A DNA stretch of 64,000 nucleotides from an uncultured Prevotellaceae bacterium (GTDB taxonomy: Bacteria; Bacteroidota; Bacteroidia; Bacteroidales; Bacteroidaceae): contig CACYME010000008.1 of the NCBI GenBank assembly GCA_902775475.1, forward strand, positions 124,001 to 188,000, in the 5' to 3' direction. The notes under the pieces were generated by a model. The model worked only from the letters and a program-made list of their open reading frames with translations, searched no databases and had not been told where the DNA came from. Both the position numbers and the translations under genes were made by a program. Of the stretch, positions 17,810 through 25,802 are shown piece after piece; positions within the stretch are counted from its first letter, which is position 1, and each line of letters opens with the position of its first letter.

Positions 17810-18347
17810 CTTTTTCGATTTCGGCGACATCAGAGACACGATGCGCCAGCGGTTCAAGAAGAAGCACAAGAGAGATATAGAAGAGATGTACGTCAAGCTG
17901 GAGCACACCCGCAGCGACCTCATCGTCGAGCTGGCCTTCGCCGCCACGCTGGTCCTGGCCTGGGCCTTCGCGGCGTGGGCATTCCTGCAAGGACACTTCA
18001 GCTGGGAGCTCCTCCTTGTAAGCCTGGCAGCCACTGCTGCCGGCATTTACGCATTGGCAAGGCCTTTCTTCCGCCACAAGTCGCCAACGCTCAAAGGCAG
18101 GGCCGACCTCAGCGAGGGCTTCGCAAGAATCGATGTCTCCGCCAATCACATTGCATCCTTCACCGTGGCACCTTTCATCGTGGCCTACATCATCGACGAG
18201 ACGCCCCAGCTACAGCCCTCCTTCTGGCCAGGCAGCAAGGTGCACAGCGTCGTCATCCTCATCAGCCTGGTGGTCTATCTGTTCTTCTTATTCAGGTCGT
18301 TCCGTAAAATATCCGCCGACGTTTCTGCCAACAACTCGCCGTCATGA
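17796..18347 (+). CDS. Small membrane protein of the SPFH operon
   Basis: 183 residues with a charged N-terminal helix (RQRFKKKHKRDIEEMY) and about four membrane segments: 47-67, 73-92, 124-142 and 151-170. No family recognised. Its ATG at 17796 overlaps the ribbon-helix-helix gene by 14 bp, so it is translated from the same message; a role with the SPFH protein in the envelope is inferred from position only. Confidence 0.7.
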   Translation: MALIDFFDFGDIRDTMRQRFKKKHKRDIEEMYVKLEHTRSDLIVELAFAATLVLAWAFAAWAFLQGHFSWELLLVSLAATAAGIYALARPFFRHKSPTLKGRADLSEGFARIDVSANHIASFTVAPFIVAYIIDETPQLQPSFWPGSKVHSVVILISLVVYLFFLFRSFRKISADVSANNSPS

Positions 18348-18514
18348 ACAGGATGAAGGCAGGAGTAGCCATGACCCTTTTCGAAAGGTTCAAATTGAGA
18401 ACCTGAAGAAAAACTCTGCGAATAATTTGGTCGGAAACTATTTTTTAGTTACATTTGCAGCCAAATAAAGTTGTATCATCAATCGCCATTTAACCAAATA
18501 ACTATTAACTGAAA

Positions 18515-19381
18515 ATGGAACAAATCAAAAACGAACATCTCACGGTCGAGGTATCGGAGATGGGAGCCGAGCTCCAGAGCATCAAGGACTCAAATAACCG
18601 CGAATACCTGTGGCAGGGCGGCGAGAAGTGGCCCCGCCGCTCCCCTATCCTCTTCCCCATCGTGTGCAGCGTGAACGACGACACCTACACCGTCGACGGC
18701 AAGGAGTATCACCTGCCACGCCACGGCTTTGCCCGCGACACGAAGTTCAAGCTCATCGCCCAGGGCAAGCACAAGGTGACCTATGCCCTGCATGAGACGG
18801 AGGATACGCTGAAGGTCTATCCCTACCGCTTCAACCTGGCCGTGAGCTATCGTCTCAGCGGCAACAAGATTCACGTAGTCTGGCACGTGGAGAACACCGA
18901 CACGCAGGAGATCCACTTCCAGATTGGCGGCCACCCCGCCTTCCTGGCCCCCGGCTGCGAGGAGGACGAGGAGCTGCGCGGCGTCATCCGCTTAGACAAC
19001 ACCATGCCGATACTGGGCATCAAGAGCTACATCGACGGCTCGCATGAGATGGTGGAGATTCCGCTCGACATCAAGGACGGCTGCATCGCCTTCAACGACG
19101 AGTTCTTCGCCAACGACAGCGTGAAGATTCACGACTGCCAGACGCGCCAGGCCTGTCTGCTGAATCCCGACGGCTCGCCTGCCGTGACCGTCGACTACAA
19201 GTGCCCCATCATCGCCTTCTGGAGTCCCTACAAGAAGAAGGCCCCCTTCGTTTGCATCGAACCGTGGTACGGCCTGGGCGACCCACGCGGATGGAAGGGA
19301 GAGTTCAAGGACAAATTCTACATGAACCACCTGCTGCCCGGTGCCTCGTTCATGAGCGAATACACCATCACAATAGGATAA
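18515..19381 (+). CDS. Aldose 1-epimerase family protein (mutarotase-like)
   Basis: 288 residues of the galactose-mutarotase beta-sandwich fold. Visible features: GAELQSIKDSNNREYLWQG, the RHGFARDTKF segment with a conserved active-site Arg-His, FQIGGHPAF with the second conserved His, and the C-terminal CIEPWYGLGD with an acidic residue. This branch (YeaD/LacX-like) acts on hexoses or hexose phosphates; the substrate is unknown. Promoter box TACATTTG lies near 18450. Monocistronic, ending in a strong terminator. Confidence 0.88.
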   Translation: MEQIKNEHLTVEVSEMGAELQSIKDSNNREYLWQGGEKWPRRSPILFPIVCSVNDDTYTVDGKEYHLPRHGFARDTKFKLIAQGKHKVTYALHETEDTLKVYPYRFNLAVSYRLSGNKIHVVWHVENTDTQEIHFQIGGHPAFLAPGCEEDEELRGVIRLDNTMPILGIKSYIDGSHEMVEIPLDIKDGCIAFNDEFFANDSVKIHDCQTRQACLLNPDGSPAVTVDYKCPIIAFWSPYKKKAPFVCIEPWYGLGDPRGWKGEFKDKFYMNHLLPGASFMSEYTITIG

Positions 19382-19453
19382 GTGAAGAGTGAAGAATTTG
19401 CTACCGCTATATGGAAATCCTTGATTCGGTAGCAAATTCTTCACTCTTCACTT
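19380..19453. terminator. Strong bidirectional terminator
   Basis: Perfect 27-bp inverted repeat (19380-19406 with 19427-19453) around a 20-nt loop, between the convergent mutarotase and DUF5024 genes. It overlaps the last codon of the first and the final codons of the second. Confidence 0.85.
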
Positions 19454-19864
19454 CTTTTCACTCTTCACTTTGTTTTTAATGATAACGGTGCACTCGGCAT
19501 GCGGGTTCGCCAAGGAGCCCGTCAGTCGCAACTGGTAGATACGCACCTGAGCTGACTTCTCGCAAGTCAGGGTCATCGTCTGGCCGCTGCTGTCGCGCTG
19601 TTCGCTGAAAGAGCCGCTCTCGCGCTCATCCTCGAACGCCCTCTTCAGGCTGGAAGCAGAGCCCCCACTAATCTTCAGCACCTTCACCACCTTCAGCACC
19701 TGCCGGGTGTCGGGGTCGCGCTCCACCACCGAGGTAAAGGTAGCCGAGCCAACGGCAGAGACCTTCTCCACCTGTTTGTCTATCTTGTTCTGGGCCGTGG
19801 CCGCAACGCTCAGCATCATGCAGAGCAGCAGGGCGAGGCCGATGTCTTTCAGTCGATTGTTCAT
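19448..19864 (-). CDS. Secreted DUF5024-like protein
   Basis: 138 residues with a signal peptide (GLALLLCMMLSVAATAQ) and a small domain (VSAVGSATFTSVVERDPDT...IYQLRLTGS). Such small secreted proteins accompany ECF sigma-factor operons in Bacteroidales; the function is unknown. The start at 19864 is chosen for the signal peptide. It starts 7 bp after the sigma-factor stop, so the two are cotranscribed. Confidence 0.7.
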   Translation of the reverse strand: MNNRLKDIGLALLLCMMLSVAATAQNKIDKQVEKVSAVGSATFTSVVERDPDTRQVLKVVKVLKISGGSASSLKRAFEDERESGSFSEQRDSSGQTMTLTCEKSAQVRIYQLRLTGSLANPHAECTVIIKNKVKSEKK

Positions 19865-19871
19865 AAGGCAA

Positions 19872-20633
19872 TTATTCTTTGAGTAGCTTTTCAATGCGTT
19901 TCCGCTCTTCCGGGTCGCTGATGCCCTGCAGCACGTCGCGCTCCGCCTCGTTGACGAAAGTCTGCTGACGGGCATACGTCTCTACCTGCCGGGCTTGCGT
20001 GAGGGCCAGTTCTATCTGTGGACGAATGCGGTGCAGGTCGTCGCAACGCTTTCCGTCGACGATGACGTAAGACCCCGCATACTGGCGCTCCAGCTGACGA
20101 TTCTGCCAGGCACGAAGGCCGAAGAACGGCACCACCAGCAGCGCCACAGCAGCCGAGACGACGGCCAGGTAGCGCAGACGCAGATGGCGGCGAGTGCGCG
20201 AGGCCATCTGCCTCAGGGCCGTGGCCGGCATGTCCATCACGAGGGCTATCTGCTCGAAGTCCATGCCCTCCATGTCGTGCAGGCGCAGCACCAGCTGCTG
20301 CCGCTCAGGCAGTTTCTCCACCAGTCGCATCAGGTGGTTAAAGCGTTCGCCATCGGCGCCGATCGCCGTAGTGTCTTCCATCTGCTCTATTTCCGAGAGA
20401 GAGATTTGGAGGTGCCGTTTCCGGCGCAGACGGTTGAGCGCCAGTCGTCGAGTCAGCACCGTGGCGAACGGCTCTATGGGCGACAGCAGCGTCTCGCGCA
20501 CGGTCCACAGCTTCAGCAGTGCATCCTGCACCACGTCCTCCGCCTCGTCGCTCTCCCCCATGATGCGACGGGCCGTGCCCAAAAGCATGGGCCGGAGGCG
20601 TGTCAGCTCATTCTGGAAGTCCTCATTCACCAT
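19872..20633 (-). CDS. ECF-type sigma factor fused to a membrane-anchored C-terminal domain
   Basis: 253 residues. The first 150 are a complete ECF sigma factor: region 2 (ESDEAEDVVQDALLKLW) and region 4 (LPERQQLVLRLHDMEGMDFE...ALRQMASRTRRHL). Unlike usual sigma factors it goes on into a membrane helix (about 160-177, YLAVVSAAVALLVVPFFGL) and a roughly 75-residue outer domain (AGSYVIVDGKRCDDLHRIR). That tail resembles the separate membrane proteins usually encoded next to such sigma factors, so this may be a natural sigma/anti-sigma fusion holding the factor at the membrane. No frame break is seen at the joint. Confidence 0.82.
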   Translation of the reverse strand: MVNEDFQNELTRLRPMLLGTARRIMGESDEAEDVVQDALLKLWTVRETLLSPIEPFATVLTRRLALNRLRRKRHLQISLSEIEQMEDTTAIGADGERFNHLMRLVEKLPERQQLVLRLHDMEGMDFEQIALVMDMPATALRQMASRTRRHLRLRYLAVVSAAVALLVVPFFGLRAWQNRQLERQYAGSYVIVDGKRCDDLHRIRPQIELALTQARQVETYARQQTFVNEAERDVLQGISDPEERKRIEKLLKE

Positions 20634-20639
20634 TCTAAT

Positions 20640-20696
20640 AGTCCGTGCAAGTCCGTGTAAAACCGTGGCCCAAGCAAACCGTGTACGTCCGTGGCT
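20640..20696. repeat. Short GTCCGTG-type repeats between sigma factor and DUF2807 genes
   Basis: AGTCCGTG, AGTCCGTG, ACCGTGG, ACCGTG and CGTCCGTGG recur within 57 bp. Similar strings are scattered between genes in many Bacteroidetes. They fill the whole gap before the DUF2807 stop codon. Confidence 0.5.
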
Positions 20697-21501
20697 AATA
20701 CTGGTTAAGCCTCGATGTATCAATCTTTGCCACGCCCGAGGCGTCAATCGTCGTCTTGTCCGCGTTGCCGCTGATGACGAACTTGCTGGCCCCGCTGTTG
20801 CTGGCCTTCAGCTCCTTGCAGTCCACCACCTTCAGGTCCACCTTTCCGGCGCCGCTGTTGCGGAAGTCCACATCGCCCCCCACGAAGGTGAGGTCGCACT
20901 TCGATGCCCCGCTGTTCATTGCCTTCATCGTCTTCCCCTCGGCGTTGAGCGTCAGCTTGCTGGCGCCGCTGCAATCCAGGCTGATGTCTTCGGCCTTTAT
21001 GGAAGCCGTCACCTTGCTGGCTCCTGTGCATTTTGCCTCCACGCGTCCATACTCCAGCAGCCCCGCCTCGGCCTTCGATGCCCCGCTGACGTCGAGGTGC
21101 AGCTGCTCGCCCTTCAGCTTACTGGCCTGAAGCGTCGAGGCACCATTCAGCTCGATGCTCTCCATGCGTGGCGCCGTGATGCGCACCAAGGGCGAGTCGC
21201 CCTTCCACGCCGTTGCGCCTTTTTTCTTCTGCTCCGTACTGATGAAAAGCGTCGAGCCTCGCTTCTCCACCTTCGTCACCAGGTCGGGGTCGGTGCTCTC
21301 GTCCACCTCCACGCTGTAGTTCTCTCCCTGTGTGAACTGCACGTGCACGGCCCCACCGGCGTGAACACCCGTGAAGTCGCGCAACTCGTAGACGGTCGTC
21401 AGTCCGTCACTCCCACTCGTTTCCATACTCTTCTCTGCGCGGCATGCCATCAGCACCAGCGCCAGCCCGAAGGCCATCATCGTTTTTCTCATTGTATTCA
21501 T
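20695..21501 (-). CDS. DUF2807 (GIN domain) lipoprotein
   Basis: 268 residues with a lipoprotein signal (MMAFGLALVLMAC, lipidated Cys at 20) and a repetitive right-handed beta-helix rich in the motif SGASK (e.g. LDVSGASKAEAG, LDCSGASKLTLN, SNSGASKFVIS). The family is anchored at the cell surface or periplasm; its function is unknown, though adhesion is often suggested. First gene of a minus-strand group with the sigma factor and the DUF5024 gene. An in-frame ATG at 21492 is an equal candidate for the start. Confidence 0.85.
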   Translation of the reverse strand: MNTMRKTMMAFGLALVLMACRAEKSMETSGSDGLTTVYELRDFTGVHAGGAVHVQFTQGENYSVEVDESTDPDLVTKVEKRGSTLFISTEQKKKGATAWKGDSPLVRITAPRMESIELNGASTLQASKLKGEQLHLDVSGASKAEAGLLEYGRVEAKCTGASKVTASIKAEDISLDCSGASKLTLNAEGKTMKAMNSGASKCDLTFVGGDVDFRNSGAGKVDLKVVDCKELKASNSGASKFVISGNADKTTIDASGVAKIDTSRLNQY

Positions 21502-21659
21502 CGTTTTAATTGGTTCTGTCTATATATAATACACACAACCGCCCCGTTTGTGACAAAAAGAGCCAACAATTAACTATTTTTCAGAATTATCGTCCTCTGA
21601 TTTTGTCAAAATCTATGACAACTTTTCGTTTCTTGATTCTTTACAAAAAAAATTTTCAT

Positions 21660-21987
21660 TCTACGCAAAAAACTTGCACATTTCCGACTATTTGTGCAGC
21701 TTTTTGCGGTGAACGCCCGCCTTTTTTTGCCCAAATTCCTGCACATACCATCCTTTTTGTGCAATAATAGCCCAAAATTTTGCCTCGAACCACGTTTCTG
21801 TAAGCACACCAAATTTGAAAAAGTCAACGCCGCAGAAAAATTTGGCGTTGACTTTTTCGAGCCACCCGTTCGCTTTTTCGTCCATTTTAGTCATAACATC
21901 CTGAGCAGCAACACTTTGCACAAACCGCTCAAAACTCGTTTATTTTCGCCCAAAAGTTTTCTCGCGCAGAATTCTCGAGTTTTGAGG
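21660..21987 (+). repeat. Two-hairpin intergenic element, copy B (core inverted)
   Basis: Same order as copy A: TGCACA...TGTGCA segments, GTAAGCACACC box, hairpin (arms 21817-21831 and 21844-21858), 68-nt spacer, then the CTCAAAACTCG block (21927-21987), which here is a perfect hairpin with CGAGTTTTGAG. The 12-nt loop is GCAGAAAAATTT, the exact reverse complement of the loop in copies A and C, while the flanks keep the same direction. It fills most of the gap 21502-22081. Confidence 0.75.
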
Positions 21988-22081
21988 GCCTTTAATTCCT
22001 CTTTTCGCCAAATTTTGTCAACTTTTTTCAATCATTTTGGGGAGGGTAAAATCTGTCGAGCTACGGTTGCCTGCAGAGTGC

Positions 22082-24574
22082 CTACAGGTGCTTCTTCGGA
22101 TAGAGGGCTTCCCACCACGAGGGGTCGTCCTTCAGCCAGCGCTGGAACCAGGCCATCTGCGTGGCGAGCCACTTCTCGCGCTTGCCGTAGTCGGTGATGT
22201 GGTGGTTCTGACCCTCCACCTCCACGAGGGCTACCTCGCGCCCCAGCAGCTTCAGGGCGGTGAACATCTGCAGGCTCTCGATGAGCGGCACGTTCGTGTC
22301 GGCATTGCCGTGAAGCAGCAGCAGCGGCGTGTGAATCTTGTCGGCACGGAAGAGCGGGCTCTGGTCCACGTAGAGCTGGCGGTGACTCCAGGGGTAACTG
22401 TTCGCCATCGAGACCTCGCTGTAGTTATAGCCCCAGTAGCCCTCGCCCCAGTAGCTGGTGTGGTTGGCGATGCCGGCATGGCTGACGGCGCAGGCGAAGA
22501 TGTCGGTGACGGTCTGCAGATACTGCGTCATGAAGCCGCCATAGGAGGCACCCATGCAGCCAATCTTCTCCTTGTTGATATAGGGATGCTCCTCGCAAAT
22601 CTTCTTCACGCCCTCGATGATGTCGCCGGCTGGCGTGCCGCCGAGCACCACGCCGTTGGCATCGGGTGTGCCGCCGGCGGTGTTCACATGGCGCGAGGCC
22701 CACTCCTGGCCGAAGCCGGTGGCACCGCTGGGCTCGATGATGTAGGCCACGTAGCCCAGCGAGTTCCACATCTGCGGGGCGTAGGGCGACTCGAAGTAGC
22801 GCGAGACGGGCGAGCAGCCACCGTAGTAGTAGACAATCATGGGATATTTCTTCTGTGCGTCGAAGTCCTTGGGCAGGTAGAGGCGGCCATAGACGGTGTC
22901 GCCCCGTGAGTTCTGGAAGTTCCAGTCCTGGCAGGTGCCCACCTCGGCATCGCCAAGGGCACTGCGGCCATCGAAAAAGCACGTGCCTCCGTCGGCCCCG
23001 GCCTTCTTTCCCCTCGCTGAGCCGGACAGGGTCAGCACGTAGGCCGAGGCGGGGGCCATCGTCTCGTAGCTCAGGTAGGCGAGCGTCGGGGCCTGACTGG
23101 CCAGGGAGAAGCGGTAGGCGTAGTCGCCGTGGATGGGCAGCTGCGTGATATTACCGCTCTTCGGGTCGAGGCGGAAGATGTTCACGTAGTCGCGGTCCTC
23201 AGCCGAGAGGTAGATGTAGCCGTCGGCAGCCGACCACTCGACGTTCTCCGCCGAGGGGTCGAAGTCGCGGGTGAGCGGTGTCACCTGATGCGTGGCCAGG
23301 TCGTAGAGGAACAGCTCGTTCTCCGTCATGCTTGGTGTGACGTCGGCAGGCAGCTGACAGCCGATGCGGCCGAAGGCTTCGGGGTTGCCCTTGAACACGA
23401 TTTGCCGGCCGTCGGGCGAGAAGAGCCCACCTCCGAGGAATCCCTCACAGCGGAAGAGGGTGTCGGCATGCAGCGTCTCGGAGTCGACGATGAACACATC
23501 CTGCACCTCCGTGGGGCGGTGGGCCAGGCGCGAATAGGACGAGCCAACGAGCAGCCGACGGCCGTCCTGCGAGATGTCCTCTAAGTACTCGCCCTTCGAG
23601 CCGTAGGTGATGCGCTGGCTGAGGCCGGTGGCCACGTCGAACTTCACCAGGTAGTTGCGGTTGCGCCAGCCAGGCTGACGGTCGTCCATCTCCACCACCT
23701 CGAACACGTCGCGGTCTTCCTTCGGCCCCTCCTCCTCGGCGGTGACGATGAGGTAGTCCTCGGTGGGGCTGATGGTGTAGCCACCCTTCGGCAGTCCGGC
23801 GGCAAAGAGCGTACGCTCACCGCTGAGGGGCTCCACCTTGTAGAGCATGCGACGGTCGCCTTCCTGCACCTCCTCTATGTAGGCACACGAGCGAGGCATC
23901 CAGCGCACGCTCTGCGACGGGCGGCTGAGCAGGCGCTGCGTCTTCGCCTCGCGTAGCTCGTAGTCCCATCGGCTCTTTCCGCCACGCTCGGTGGTCTGAT
24001 AGCTGAGGGCGGCATAGCGGCCATCGGCCGAGAGCGCGATGGCCCGCACACGACGGCCGTCGGTCAGGTCGTGCACCGTGTAGGGGTGCTTCGGGCTGAG
24101 CGTCGGGGCAAGGGCCACGGGGGCGTCGATGCTGACGCTGATGCTGTCGGTGTCGCTGGGCTGGGCCAGCAGCTTCAAGGCGATGGTGTGGTGCTCGGGT
24201 GCCAGCTTCAACTCGTCGCCGGCCTCCTTGCCGTCAACGAACAGCTTGTAGTGCTTCGGCCCTTTCACCGCAATCTTGCCTTTCACGTAGCTGGCATTGT
24301 TCAGGTAGAAGCTGAGCACGCTGACGCTCTTCGACGCCTGCAGCGAGGGGACGACGGCACCAGAGAAGCTGGCCGTGGGGGCAGCGTCGGCAGCAACGGC
24401 CGACAGCAGCGACGCCTCGTCGAACTTCTTGCCCTGCACGTCGACACTGTCGGCGGAAAAGGGGACGGTCACCGCGTATGGCCCCGCCAGGTTGAACACA
24501 CTCACTTCTGTCTTCTCTTGCGCCAGTGCTGGCATGGCCAGCGTCAGCAGCATCAGCAATGTCTTTCTTCGCAT
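22082..24574 (-). CDS. Secreted S9-family prolyl oligopeptidase / dipeptidyl peptidase
   Basis: 830 residues. Signal peptide (LLMLLTLAMPALAQ), then a beta-propeller with repeated dipeptide-like blades, and the C-terminal alpha/beta-hydrolase. The catalytic triad is visible: Ser677 in GASYGG, Asp near 759 in HGNADTNVP and His near 792 in EGQNHHI. These enzymes release dipeptides from proteins and peptides in the periplasm or outside the cell. The start at 24574 is preferred to 24592 because the TAACTTTG box (24605-24612, minus strand) leaves room for a short leader. Monocistronic. Confidence 0.9.
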   Translation of the reverse strand: MRRKTLLMLLTLAMPALAQEKTEVSVFNLAGPYAVTVPFSADSVDVQGKKFDEASLLSAVAADAAPTASFSGAVVPSLQASKSVSVLSFYLNNASYVKGKIAVKGPKHYKLFVDGKEAGDELKLAPEHHTIALKLLAQPSDTDSISVSIDAPVALAPTLSPKHPYTVHDLTDGRRVRAIALSADGRYAALSYQTTERGGKSRWDYELREAKTQRLLSRPSQSVRWMPRSCAYIEEVQEGDRRMLYKVEPLSGERTLFAAGLPKGGYTISPTEDYLIVTAEEEGPKEDRDVFEVVEMDDRQPGWRNRNYLVKFDVATGLSQRITYGSKGEYLEDISQDGRRLLVGSSYSRLAHRPTEVQDVFIVDSETLHADTLFRCEGFLGGGLFSPDGRQIVFKGNPEAFGRIGCQLPADVTPSMTENELFLYDLATHQVTPLTRDFDPSAENVEWSAADGYIYLSAEDRDYVNIFRLDPKSGNITQLPIHGDYAYRFSLASQAPTLAYLSYETMAPASAYVLTLSGSARGKKAGADGGTCFFDGRSALGDAEVGTCQDWNFQNSRGDTVYGRLYLPKDFDAQKKYPMIVYYYGGCSPVSRYFESPYAPQMWNSLGYVAYIIEPSGATGFGQEWASRHVNTAGGTPDANGVVLGGTPAGDIIEGVKKICEEHPYINKEKIGCMGASYGGFMTQYLQTVTDIFACAVSHAGIANHTSYWGEGYWGYNYSEVSMANSYPWSHRQLYVDQSPLFRADKIHTPLLLLHGNADTNVPLIESLQMFTALKLLGREVALVEVEGQNHHITDYGKREKWLATQMAWFQRWLKDDPSWWEALYPKKHL

Positions 24575-24662
24575 AATCACAATCGTTTGCATTTATTATT
24601 GGTGCAAAGTTACGAAAAGTTTACGGAAAGTCGAGCGAAATGCAAAAAGAAAAGCAGACGAG

Positions 24663-24694
24663 TTTGTCACTTTGCAAATTATTTGTTACATTTG
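24663..24694 (+). promoter_or_regulatory. Bacteroidetes-type promoter of the RAYT-like gene
   Basis: TTTG at 24663-24666, 20 bp, then TACATTTG at 24687-24694. It fixes the transcript start near 24700 and argues for the gene start at 24727 rather than 24703. It is divergent from the S9 peptidase promoter. Confidence 0.6.
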
Positions 24695-24726
24695 CATGCG
24701 AAATGCCTAATGCATCAATTAGAGAC

Positions 24727-25734
24727 ATGACAGAAAGGGAGCAATGGAAATGGCAAAAGCCGGGTACTGCGTGGAAGGGGGTCGGTGTGTATCATGTCAC
24801 GCTTACGGTACCATCGCGTGAGCCACTGCTTGGGACGCTGGTGATAGAGGAGAACGACCCCGCGATGGCGCAGATAGAGAGGACAGCCTTGGGCAATGCC
24901 GTTGTTGATGAGCTTTACGTGATGTGCAGGCACTATCCGGCAATCCGCATTCTGCAGTTCTGCCTCATGCCCGACCACCTGCATGCTGTCATCCATGTGA
25001 CGCAGATGATGGACACGAGCATCCGCAGCGTCATTCGTGGCTACTGGCAAGGGGTGAAGAAGCATGGCAGGGCTTACACTTCGTCTGTTGCTCCCGAATT
25101 GAATTCGGGAACAACGAACGAAGGCGGTCCCAGCTTCCCTTTCCCCATTTTCACTGAGCGCCCGTTCATTCGGCCCTTGTCCCGCCGTGGACAGTTGCAA
25201 ACAATGATTCGCTATGTTCAGATGAACCCAATACGGCTGGCCACCAAGCGCCTCAAGCCCGGCTATTTCCGTGTGCAGAAGGATATGGAGATTGGCGGGC
25301 GCAAGTTTGACGGTGTGGGGAATGTGGCACTCCTGACGGAAGAAGGATTTGCCACGGTTCATGTGCGAAGCACAATGGTGAAGGCCGCAGAAGACGGTGA
25401 CGACGCACCACTGCGCAACTACATGAACAGCTGTGTCCTGATGGCTCGCAAGGGCCTGGTGATGGTATCTCCTTTTATCTCCACACAGGAGAAACAGGTG
25501 ATGCAGGTGCTGCTAAAGGAACGCCACCCCTTCATCCTCCTTACCGACAATGGCTTTCGTGATTACTACAAACCTGCCGATGCCCTCTTCGACGCATGTG
25601 CCGAAGGCCGTTTGCTCATCATCAGTCCTTGGCCACACCAGGAGGGCAAACATCACATCACTCGGTCTGAATGTATGGCCTTGAACGCAATGGCTGAAGA
25701 GATATGCCATCATCTTAATGGAACGACGAAATAA
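24727..25734 (+). CDS. REP-associated tyrosine transposase (RAYT-like, HUH) with extra C-terminal domain
   Basis: 335 residues. The first half is an IS200-like Y1 domain: the HUH pair is in MPDHLHAVIHV (about 80-90), and the candidate catalytic tyrosine is in MIRYVQMNPIR (about 165). The second half (from about 200) has the look of a DprA/SLOG-type Rossmann domain (CVLMARKGLVMVSPFIS, then ISPWPHQEGKHH and ALNAMAEEIC). RAYT proteins are single-copy, lack flanking IS ends and are associated with REP palindromes. A short palindrome (25093-25109, CCCGAATTGAATTCGGG) is translated between the HUH and Tyr motifs. No IS-like ends are visible around it. Confidence 0.82.
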   Translation: MTEREQWKWQKPGTAWKGVGVYHVTLTVPSREPLLGTLVIEENDPAMAQIERTALGNAVVDELYVMCRHYPAIRILQFCLMPDHLHAVIHVTQMMDTSIRSVIRGYWQGVKKHGRAYTSSVAPELNSGTTNEGGPSFPFPIFTERPFIRPLSRRGQLQTMIRYVQMNPIRLATKRLKPGYFRVQKDMEIGGRKFDGVGNVALLTEEGFATVHVRSTMVKAAEDGDDAPLRNYMNSCVLMARKGLVMVSPFISTQEKQVMQVLLKERHPFILLTDNGFRDYYKPADALFDACAEGRLLIISPWPHQEGKHHITRSECMALNAMAEEICHHLNGTTK

Positions 25735-25802
25735 ATGTGAATATGGATGGAGGATTGCTTTTATTTTCGTAACTTTGCACTCGAATTATTTAATAGGAAC
25801 AC

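Noticed and set aside
24600-25800. RAYT-like gene as a complete IS200/IS605 insertion sequence
   Set aside because: No subterminal hairpins or left/right ends are seen around the gene, and it has an ordinary cellular promoter.
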